From an uncultured Bacteroidales bacterium (GTDB taxonomy: Bacteria > Bacteroidota > Bacteroidia > Bacteroidales > UBA932): 9,354 nucleotides of DNA. Positions within the stretch are counted from its first letter, which is position 1, and the number at the start of each line of letters is the position of its first letter. Under the pieces are notes generated by a model, which did not search any database, was not told where the DNA came from, and was given only the letters and a program-made list of their open reading frames with translations. This document shows positions 1 through 5,448 of this stretch, in pieces. The position numbers and the translations under genes were made by a program. The stretch lies in the NCBI GenBank assembly GCA_934678915.1, contig CAKUSF010000080.1:1-9354 (forward strand). Direction: 5' to 3'.

Positions 1-36
1 AGGGGGTCGTAGGTTCAAGTCCTACTTGAGGAGCCA
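1..36 (+). tRNA. tRNA, 3' part only (probably tRNA-Asn)
   Basis: This is the 3' end of a tRNA cut by the window edge. A 5-bp T stem (9-13 with 21-25) encloses a normal TTCAAGT T-loop at 14-20. It is followed by the acceptor 3' strand TTGAGGA at 26-32, discriminator G33 and an encoded CCA at 34-36. The anticodon is outside the window, so the identity is inferred. A 5' strand complementary to TTGAGGA, together with a G discriminator, resembles bacterial tRNA-Asn (E. coli tRNA-Asn ends in GAGGAGCCA). Other G73 tRNAs cannot be excluded. Confidence 0.8.
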
Positions 37-39
37 AAG

Positions 40-76
40 CGGACAAATCATCAGAAATGACGGTTTGTCCGTTTTT
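40..76 (+). terminator. Rho-independent terminator after the tRNA
   Basis: CGGACAAA (40-47) pairs perfectly with TTTGTCCG (64-71). A second short stem, TCAT (48-51) with ATGA (57-60), continues inside it around a 5-base loop, with three bases bulged on the 3' side. Five T residues follow at 72-76. The position, four bases after the encoded CCA, fits termination of the tRNA transcript. Confidence 0.85.
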
Positions 77-247
77 CCTTCCCTCATAACCCTTTGATTT
101 CTAAGGACATTGAGAGTAGCACAGCTACCTTGAAGCCGGGATAGGCACGTTGCCATTAAAAACAGAGCGGTTGGTACATAGGAACGGGGTTTGGTGTACA
201 AAAAGCGATAACGGAAACACTAAAAATACACATTAAAGGATAGAATC

Positions 248-823
248 ATGGCAGGAAGAAAGGTTTTGTTGGTTGTCGATGTGCAGAGAGACTTCATTGA
301 CGGATCCTTGGCCGTACCGGGCGCAGAGACGGTCATCCAGGAAATAAACCGGATCAAGGAGGGCTTCGACAACGTGTATTTCACACTCGACTGGCATCCG
401 AAAGACCATTGCTCGTTCAAAGGGAACGGTGGGACCTGGCCGGAACACTGCGTCCACTACACTTCGGGAGCTAGTCTCGCTGACAGCCTTCTGGATGGGC
501 TGGACGAAGCAAAAACCAGATTCATTCTAAAAGGACAGAATAAGGACCGGGAGGAATATGGGGCGTTCTCGGATGCGCCTACCCCAAGTAGTGCGGCCAA
601 CTCTGAGATCACCCTCCCTACGGACGACCTGTTCAGGCCCGGAGATGAAGTGACAGTCTGCGGAATTGCTGCGGAGTTCTGCGTTCTGGAGACACTCAAG
701 AACATCTTTCGGTTAAGCCACGATATTAAATTCAGAATCAATGCATTCCTGAAAGGCACAGCCGGCTTTGACAGTACTCCGCTGCTCGAATGGATGGCCG
801 AAAATGGAATTAATGAATATTAG
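248..823 (+). CDS. pncA: Nicotinamidase (isochorismatase-fold hydrolase)
   Basis: This 191-residue cytoplasmic enzyme is predicted to hydrolyse nicotinamide to nicotinate and ammonia for NAD salvage. The Asp-Lys-Cys triad of the family is visible: D11 in DVQRDF, K95 in ILKGQ, and C145 as nucleophile in GIAAEFCV. The metal-site residues are D48, H50 and H54 in TLDWHPKDHCSF, and the family-typical WPEHC follows at 64-68. Length is close to other PncA proteins. The ATG has a Shine-Dalgarno-like AAAGGA at 235-240, seven bases upstream, which is better than most genes here. The gene stands alone between two tRNAs. I see no TAnnTTTG promoter in 77-247, and no clear terminator after the stop. Some isochorismatase-fold proteins act on other amides, but the motif set strongly favours nicotinamidase. 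Confidence 0.92.
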   Translation: MAGRKVLLVVDVQRDFIDGSLAVPGAETVIQEINRIKEGFDNVYFTLDWHPKDHCSFKGNGGTWPEHCVHYTSGASLADSLLDGLDEAKTRFILKGQNKDREEYGAFSDAPTPSSAANSEITLPTDDLFRPGDEVTVCGIAAEFCVLETLKNIFRLSHDIKFRINAFLKGTAGFDSTPLLEWMAENGINEY

Positions 824-871
824 AACACTTCGCCACCTTTCAAAAAAAACAATCAGAATTCCTAAATTTAA

Positions 872-902
872 TTTGGGATTTCCGGAAAGATTGGTAAATT
901 TG
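872..902 (+). promoter_or_regulatory. Bacteroidota-type promoter for the CAT tRNA
   Basis: TTTG at 872-875, a 19-base spacer, and TAAATTTG at 895-902 match the Bacteroides primary sigma consensus (TTTG, about 19 bases, TAnnTTTG) exactly. Transcription would start roughly at 907-910, about 30 bases before the tRNA. This is a pattern match and has not been mapped. Confidence 0.75.
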
Positions 903-937
903 GAAAGAATTGTCTGCCCATTAGACAGACAGCTACC

Positions 938-1011
938 GGTCCCATAGCTCAGTTGGTTAGAGCATCTGACTCATAATCAGGGGGTCGTAGGATCATGCCC
1001 TACTGGGACCA
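938..1011 (+). tRNA. tRNA with CAT anticodon (tRNA-Met or lysidine-type tRNA-Ile2)
   Basis: A full cloverleaf is visible. The acceptor stem is GGTCCCA (938-944) with TGGGACC (1004-1010). The D stem is GCTC/GAGC. The anticodon stem is 965-969 with 977-981 and has one T-G wobble. The loop CTCATAA places anticodon CAT at 972-974. The T stem is GTAGG/CCTAC. The discriminator is A1011 and CCA is not encoded (the DNA reads ACA). It lacks the three stacked G-C pairs of initiator tRNA, so it is elongator Met or the Ile2 isoacceptor that TilS modifies. The C4-G69 and C5-G68 acceptor pairs resemble the TilS determinants described in E. coli and lean towards Ile2. The T-loop ATCATGC is non-canonical. 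Confidence 0.9.
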
Positions 1012-1051
1012 CAAAGAGAGGGTGGAGCGAATTGCTCCACCCTCTCTTTGT
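1011..1051. terminator. Perfect 18-bp hairpin, likely bidirectional terminator
   Basis: Bases 1011-1028 pair without mismatch with 1034-1051 around a 5-base loop. The GC-rich core GGGTGGAGC/GCTCCACCC is flanked by a purine, A-rich outer left arm and a pyrimidine, T-rich outer right arm, so it reads similarly on both strands. It lies between the convergent CAT tRNA (+) and the M23 gene (-) and probably ends both transcripts. No extended T-run follows on either strand. The left arm begins at the tRNA discriminator base itself. Confidence 0.7.
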
Positions 1052-1123
1052 AGTCCGAATTTAACCTCAGTCCCTTACGGGACGCCACAATGGGGCACTG
1101 GGATGCGTTCTCTTCAGGCCCTC

Positions 1124-2185
1124 TTATTTCACCCGGAGCTTCCGACCGAGACGGAGGGTGGTGGTCTCTTTGATGCCGTTGAGGCGGCAGAGAGCCTTGA
1201 CAGTGGTGTGGTACTTACGGGCCAGGGCTCCAAGGGTATCACCCTGACGGATTGTGTGGTACTGAGCTGCGGCTGCGGCCTTTTTTTCAGCCTCGGCTTT
1301 CTTGGCAGCCTCTTCCTTGTCCTTGGCATCGCCCTCAAGAATGTCTATCTCTTCTTGCTCACTCTCTGGGACGTATTTACTGCCCGCATTCAAGTACTTC
1401 TTCTTTAGGACAAAAAGCCTATGCCGTAAAGTTCCTGAATGGAAATCTATCAGCCACTCAGGATCAAAAGCGTAACCCTTGTACCGGGTCTCGAAATGCA
1501 GATGAGGACCGGTAGAGCGGCCAGTTGAGCCTCCAAGGCCGATTATTGTGCCAGCGTTCACCCACTGATCATCCTGCACATAAATCTTGGAAAGATGGCC
1601 ATAAAAGGTCTCAAGTCCGTTGTCATGCCGTAGGACAACGAGATTGCCATAGCCCTTGTAGCGTTTGGACAAACGAACTTTGCCATCAAAAGCCGCATAG
1701 ACTGGTGTCCCTGTCTGCAAAGGTAAATCCACCCCCTGATGACGACGCCTGTGCCGATAGCCAAACTTTGAATAGACATCATTCTGATGAGGACACTTGT
1801 ACTCGCTAAGAGTGTCAACTATCCAAAGGGCAATCTCGTCTGGAAGTTCATCAAGCGAGACGTGATAAGGATCAGGATAATCGTGAGTCCAATATTCATT
1901 GAATATCTTGTGGTCACGAGCGTAGCCGGGATCCTTGAAATACTTCCATGTGTTGTCCGAAAGGAGAAGAATTTTGATGTGAGGATCTGCCGTGTCAATC
2001 GTGTCCAGGGCCATCGCCCTATTAGGGTCCAGCGACTGCACGGACTCCCTAGAAATCCTTGGTACAAGAATCTCGGCCTGCTTCTTCGTCTTTATCGTGG
2101 TGTCCTGTGCCAAGACTGGCAAAGAATAATGAATCATTGTCAGGGCGACAACAATCGCACCGACCCAAAATCTTCTAGAAATCAT
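1124..2185 (-). CDS. Secreted M23 metallopeptidase with C-terminal LysM domain
   Basis: This 353-residue protein is predicted to be an exported zinc endopeptidase that cuts peptidoglycan cross-links. An N-terminal signal peptide (hydrophobic core about 7-24) probably ends at LPVLA before Q27. Residues 30-135 match no domain I know. The M23 (lysostaphin-like) domain spans about 140-246 and is complete: H149 and D153 in HQGVD, H197 in YGHL, and H228 and H230 in PHLHFE. A Lys/Glu/Ala-rich linker (about 286-307) leads to a LysM peptidoglycan-binding domain at about 308-353 (YHTIRQGDTLGALARKY). It is the last gene of the ruvX-def-mutase operon, starting 8 bases after the mutase stop, with no clear ribosome binding site. 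Catalytic activity is inferred from the intact ligand set; the exact bond cut is unknown. Confidence 0.9.
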   Translation of the reverse strand: MISRRFWVGAIVVALTMIHYSLPVLAQDTTIKTKKQAEILVPRISRESVQSLDPNRAMALDTIDTADPHIKILLLSDNTWKYFKDPGYARDHKIFNEYWTHDYPDPYHVSLDELPDEIALWIVDTLSEYKCPHQNDVYSKFGYRHRRRHQGVDLPLQTGTPVYAAFDGKVRLSKRYKGYGNLVVLRHDNGLETFYGHLSKIYVQDDQWVNAGTIIGLGGSTGRSTGPHLHFETRYKGYAFDPEWLIDFHSGTLRHRLFVLKKKYLNAGSKYVPESEQEEIDILEGDAKDKEEAAKKAEAEKKAAAAAQYHTIRQGDTLGALARKYHTTVKALCRLNGIKETTTLRLGRKLRVK

Positions 2186-2193
2186 CGGTTTAC

Positions 2194-3552
2194 CTATAAT
2201 TTAGCACCGAATCTTTCAACAAGAAGATTCTTCGTTTCATTAACTTTCTCCTCAAGTAGCGCGTCCGAAGTTGCCTCGCAGATAAATCTCAGATAAGGCT
2301 CCGTGTTGGAAGGGCGAATGTTGAACCACCAGTTAGGGAACTCTACCCTATAGCCATCAAAATCCATCTCAGCGGTTGGTGTCTCTTTAGAGGTGAAATA
2401 TTCCTTGACAGCGTCCATCGCACCTTTCTTGTCGTCAAGACGGAAGTTTATCTCTCCTGAGTTCTGATAACGTGCAATCTTGCCTATCAATTCGTGGAGG
2501 GTGATTCCTTTCTTCTTCATGGCCGCCACAACCCTGAGAATCAATATGGAAGCCAAAAGTCCGCTGTCAGAATAGAAGAAATCCCGGAAATAATAATGGC
2601 CAGCCAGCTCTCCACCCCAGACACCATCCAGTTCACGCAGTTTCCTCGCAGCGAATGCCCTACCGACCTTCCATGTGGCCATCTTGCATCCCATCGGAGT
2701 AAGATACTCCCCTACCGCCTTTGAACTGCGGATGTCCTGAAGGACTGTGCCAGTCTCGTGTTTCTCATCCACAAAATAATGGCCGAGAACTGCAATCATA
2801 AGATCTGGAGAAACAAACTTGCCCTCGTTGTCCACGAACATAACACGGTCAGCATCACCATCGTAGATCACACCAACGTCAGCACAAGTCTTTTTCACCA
2901 AAGCCTGAAGCGGCTCAACATTCTTAGGGATCAACGGATTCGGCTCGTGATTAGGAAAGTTCCCGTCCATCTCCTCAAAGATGTAAGCCGGCTCATCACC
3001 GAAAATCTCACGAGCGTAAAGGCTTGACATTCCGTTGGAAAGATCAAACGCAATCTTGACATCCGAATAGTCTCCCTTGAACTTCAAAAGGAAGTCAAGG
3101 TAATCTTTATGAATATCCTTAAGAATCACCTGACCTTTCTTCTCAGCCACAGGCGTTGGCCTGCCACTATCGATCCATTCCTTAATCTGGCCAAGGCCGG
3201 AATCCAAGCCAACAGGGAGAGCATTCTCTCTGGAAACTTTCATTCCGTTATATTCCTTAGGATTGTGGGAGGCTGTGATTTGAACAGATGCCTTGAAACC
3301 GTAGTTGGCAGTACCAAAATAGACCATCGGGGTCGTGCTAAGACCTATGTCATAGACATCAGCTCCTGCATCTGTGATTCCTTTTACAAGATATTCATGA
3401 ATTTCCGGAGACGAAGTCCTACAGTCACGGCCAACCAAAACTTTGTCTGTACCAAGGAGTTCCGGAAGAAAATAGCCCACTTTGTAAGCGGTGTTACGAT
3501 CGAAGTCAACATTATAGACTCCGCGTATGTCATACGCGTGAAATGCACCCAT
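2194..3552 (-). CDS. Phosphomannomutase/phosphoglucomutase (alpha-D-phosphohexomutase)
   Basis: This 452-residue enzyme is predicted to interconvert hexose 1- and 6-phosphates, supplying mannose-1-P or glucose-1-P for nucleotide sugars and envelope polysaccharide. All four signature regions of the superfamily are present in order: the phosphoserine loop TASHNP with S95, the metal loop DGDADR at 231-236, the sugar-binding loop GGELAGH at 313-319, and the phosphate-binding loop RPSNTEP at 413-419. YNGMK after the serine loop fits the PMM/PGM (ManB/AlgC-like) group better than GlmM. The sugar loop has Ala where many homologues have Ser (E-x-SGH); I treat this as a lineage variant. The start codon is 11 bases after the def stop and lacks a clear Shine-Dalgarno. 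Substrate preference (mannose or glucose) cannot be read from the sequence. Confidence 0.92.
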   Translation of the reverse strand: MGAFHAYDIRGVYNVDFDRNTAYKVGYFLPELLGTDKVLVGRDCRTSSPEIHEYLVKGITDAGADVYDIGLSTTPMVYFGTANYGFKASVQITASHNPKEYNGMKVSRENALPVGLDSGLGQIKEWIDSGRPTPVAEKKGQVILKDIHKDYLDFLLKFKGDYSDVKIAFDLSNGMSSLYAREIFGDEPAYIFEEMDGNFPNHEPNPLIPKNVEPLQALVKKTCADVGVIYDGDADRVMFVDNEGKFVSPDLMIAVLGHYFVDEKHETGTVLQDIRSSKAVGEYLTPMGCKMATWKVGRAFAARKLRELDGVWGGELAGHYYFRDFFYSDSGLLASILILRVVAAMKKKGITLHELIGKIARYQNSGEINFRLDDKKGAMDAVKEYFTSKETPTAEMDFDGYRVEFPNWWFNIRPSNTEPYLRFICEATSDALLEEKVNETKNLLVERFGAKL

Positions 3553-3563
3553 AGCGTTTTTGA

Positions 3564-4118
3564 TTATTTAATTTTCGTGGCGTACCTTGCAAAAATCTTT
3601 CCTTTCGCAATGTTCTGCAGTTTTTTCGAAATGATTTTCTTTCTGATCGGGGCGACATGATCCACAAACATATCCCCGTCCAAATGAGAGATTTCATGCT
3701 GGACCATGCGGCATGCAAACTTGTCAAAAGTTTCGGTAACTTTCTCCAAATCACCGTTATAATACTCAACCGTCATGCTCTGAGGTCTGGCAACATCGCA
3801 ATAAATGCCAGGGATGCTGAGACATCCTTCTGAATATTCACAACTCTTTTCGCTTTCCCAAGTGATGACAGGATTGATCATCACTCTCTTAAAATCAGCG
3901 AGATAGGGATAAACATCGGCCATTCCGGTCCCATCAACTATCAAAACCCTGACACTTTCTCCAACCTGAGGGGCGGCCAGTCCGCAGCCTTCAGCCTTAG
4001 CCAGAGTTTCCTCCATGTCGCCAACCAACTTAGCGAGCTTTTCCTTCTGTGCAAGATCCGCAGGAACAGCCTTCTGCCGAAGCACTTCTGATCCGTACAA
4101 ATAAATAGGTAATATCAT
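3564..4118 (-). CDS. def: Peptide deformylase
   Basis: This 184-residue iron/zinc enzyme removes the formyl group from the N-terminal methionine of nascent proteins. The three family motifs are present: GCGLAAPQ with Q51, EGCLS with metal ligand C99, and QHEISH with ligands H141 and H145 and catalytic E142. The usual HExDH is HEISH here, with Ser at the Asp position. I start the gene at ATG 4116-4118 because MILPIYLYGSEVLR matches the usual N-terminus of Bacteroides deformylases and AAGGAGAC precedes it. An upstream ATG at 4193 would add 25 residues inside ruvX with no family similarity. The C-terminal tail (from PIRKKIISKKL) is also typical of the phylum. It is second in the operon, 13 bases after ruvX. 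Confidence 0.95.
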   Translation of the reverse strand: MILPIYLYGSEVLRQKAVPADLAQKEKLAKLVGDMEETLAKAEGCGLAAPQVGESVRVLIVDGTGMADVYPYLADFKRVMINPVITWESEKSCEYSEGCLSIPGIYCDVARPQSMTVEYYNGDLEKVTETFDKFACRMVQHEISHLDGDMFVDHVAPIRKKIISKKLQNIAKGKIFARYATKIK

Positions 4119-4125
4119 AAAAACT

Positions 4126-4133
4126 GTCTCCTT
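4126..4133 (-). promoter_or_regulatory. Shine-Dalgarno site of def
   Basis: The minus strand reads AAGGAGAC seven bases before the ATG at 4116-4118, and it overlaps the ruvX stop codon (TAAGGAG). Strong Shine-Dalgarno sites are uncommon in this phylum. This one settles the def start and suggests translation by reinitiation after ruvX. Confidence 0.7.
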
Positions 4134-4551
4134 AATTTCTGTTAGTTCTGTCCAAATAGCTCTGAAGGATGATTGCAGCACTGATCTTGTCAACAGAAGT
4201 CTTGTCCCTTCGATCCTTTGCCTTCATCCCACCGTCAATCATCGCACGGTGAGCGAGAACAGAGGTAAATCGTTCATCCTCAAGAGTCACCGGAATCCCA
4301 GGAAAGGACTTGGCCAGAGTTTTTAGGAATATGTCAACGTCAGCAGCTGCTTCAGATGGAGTGTTGTTCATGTTCATCGGATAGCCCACAACAAAGCGGG
4401 ATATAACCTCTTTTTGAGCATAATTTTTGAGATATTCTATTATCTTTGTAGCTGGAACCGTGTCCAGGGCTGAGGCAAAAATCCCCAGAGGGTCGCTGAC
4501 CGCGACTCCAACGCGCTTACGTCCGTAATCTATGCCGATGATCCTGTCCAT
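4132..4551 (-). CDS. ruvX: RuvX/YqgF-family nuclease (putative Holliday junction resolvase)
   Basis: This 139-residue RNase H-fold protein is in the family annotated as a putative Holliday junction resolvase and shown in E. coli to act in 5' maturation of pre-16S rRNA. Visible motifs are IGIDYGRKRVGVAVSDPLG with acidic D8, VVGYPMNMNN at 54-63, EDERFTSVLAH at 91-101, and VDKISAAIILQSYL with D121. These supply the acidic residues expected of the active site. Length is normal for the family (about 135-150). I choose ATG 4549-4551. An in-frame TTG at 4563 is possible, but it lies inside the promoter-proximal bases and adds four non-conserved residues. It is the first gene of the four-gene minus-strand operon and sits very close to its promoter. 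Confidence 0.93.
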   Translation of the reverse strand: MDRIIGIDYGRKRVGVAVSDPLGIFASALDTVPATKIIEYLKNYAQKEVISRFVVGYPMNMNNTPSEAAADVDIFLKTLAKSFPGIPVTLEDERFTSVLAHRAMIDGGMKAKDRRDKTSVDKISAAIILQSYLDRTNRN

Positions 4552-4560
4552 TGTAATCCG

Positions 4561-4591
4561 CAAAGTTAACGAAAAAGGCTTTCAAGTCAAA
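4561..4591 (-). promoter_or_regulatory. Promoter of the ruvX-def-mutase-M23 operon
   Basis: Read on the minus strand, TTTG (4588-4591), a 19-base spacer and TAACTTTG (4561-4568) match the Bacteroides primary sigma consensus exactly. The -7 element ends only nine bases before the ruvX ATG, so the transcript would have a very short or nearly absent leader. The site lies in the 45-base gap shared with the divergent M23-dxr-rseP operon. Confidence 0.8.
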
Positions 4592-4596
4592 ATCTT

Positions 4597-5448
4597 ATGT
4601 CCAAACAGAAAAAAGGCAACACTAGCAATAACCTCAGGCTCACGATAGTGGATGACGACACGCACGACAAGCTTTGGTCCAAGAAATTCACAAGAATAGG
4701 TGCGCTCGTGACTGTGATCACAATTGTTGTGGTCTCTGTCTGTGCTATCTTCTGTCTCATAGCCTACACTCCTATACGCTCGTTGATTCCGGGATATCCT
4801 GATGCTCGGACAAAACATGATGCCATCCAGAATGCCATTAGGATAGACTCATTGGAGAATGTAATTTTCAAGTGGGAGCTATACTCTGAAAACCTACGCA
4901 GGGTTGTGGATGGCCAGAAGCCTCTGAACATCGACAGTCTTATGAATGTCAAAAAGAGCACTCAAAAGGAAAAAGCTGATTTAAAGGCTCTTGCCGAGAA
5001 AGATTCTCTCCTAAGGAAAGAAGTTGCAGATGAAGATCGTTTCGACCTAAAGCCGAACTCTTCCCGGACTCTTCCGATTGAGGGCATGCATTTTTTCACA
5101 CCGTTGAAAGGAGTGGTCTCACAAGGTTACGACAAGGCTCTCCATCCCTACATCGACATCACGGCCCCTGGAAACTCTGTGGTCATGTCTGTCCTTGATG
5201 GGACTGTGATTTCAGCAGGATGGTCTGACACAGATGGTTACACTGTAAGAATCCAGCACGAGGGGGACATCATTTCTGTCTATAAGCACAACCAAAAGTT
5301 AATGAAAAAGACCGGTGACAAAGTGACTGCCGGCACACCTATAGCAATTCTAGGCGGAACAGGCTCGCTTTCGGATGGAGATCACCTTCATTTCGAGTTG
5401 TGGCATAAAGGTGAAGCTGTAGATCCTACCAAATACATTAGTTTCTGA
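4597..5448 (+). CDS. Membrane-anchored M23 metallopeptidase
   Basis: This 283-residue protein is predicted to be an inner-membrane-anchored periplasmic peptidoglycan endopeptidase. After a polar N-terminus of about 32 residues there is one hydrophobic membrane segment (about 34-57). A charged, probably helical region of about 75-145 links it to the peptidase domain (about 165-283). M23 residues are present: H183 and D187 in HPYID, H231 in VYKHN, and H263 and H265 in DHLHFE. Tyr stands where many M23 enzymes have Gly (HxGxD). There is no LysM domain, unlike the other M23 protein in this window. The gene starts 45 bases from the divergent ruvX start, with no clear promoter of its own and no Shine-Dalgarno. 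It overlaps dxr by one base (TGATG), which suggests translational coupling. Activity is likely but not certain. Confidence 0.9.
   Translation: MSKQKKGNTSNNLRLTIVDDDTHDKLWSKKFTRIGALVTVITIVVVSVCAIFCLIAYTPIRSLIPGYPDARTKHDAIQNAIRIDSLENVIFKWELYSENLRRVVDGQKPLNIDSLMNVKKSTQKEKADLKALAEKDSLLRKEVADEDRFDLKPNSSRTLPIEGMHFFTPLKGVVSQGYDKALHPYIDITAPGNSVVMSVLDGTVISAGWSDTDGYTVRIQHEGDIISVYKHNQKLMKKTGDKVTAGTPIAILGGTGSLSDGDHLHFELWHKGEAVDPTKYISF

Noticed and set aside
857..883. Imperfect AT-rich hairpin after pncA as its terminator
   Set aside because: The pairing has internal mismatches and a wobble, no T-run follows, and it overlaps the tRNA promoter's -33 element.
1070..1083. Small hairpin GTCCC-TTAC-GGGAC after the LysM-M23 stop codon
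   Set aside because: A 5-bp stem with no T-run on either strand. The 1011-1051 hairpin is a far better terminator.
995..1408. Plus-strand open frame of 137 codons starting inside the CAT tRNA
   Set aside because: It begins within the tRNA T-loop, runs through the hairpin, and is antisense to the LysM-M23 gene, which has clear domains. No recognisable protein features.
4119..4193. 25-residue N-terminal extension of def
   Set aside because: It overlaps the end of ruvX and has no family similarity. The internal ATG at 4116-4118 has a Shine-Dalgarno and a family-typical N-terminus.
4441..4448. TATCTTTG inside ruvX as a promoter for the M23-dxr-rseP operon
   Set aside because: It matches TAnnTTTG, but no TTTG lies 19-20 bases upstream (the nearest are 24 and 11 bases away), and it is about 150 bases from the start codon.
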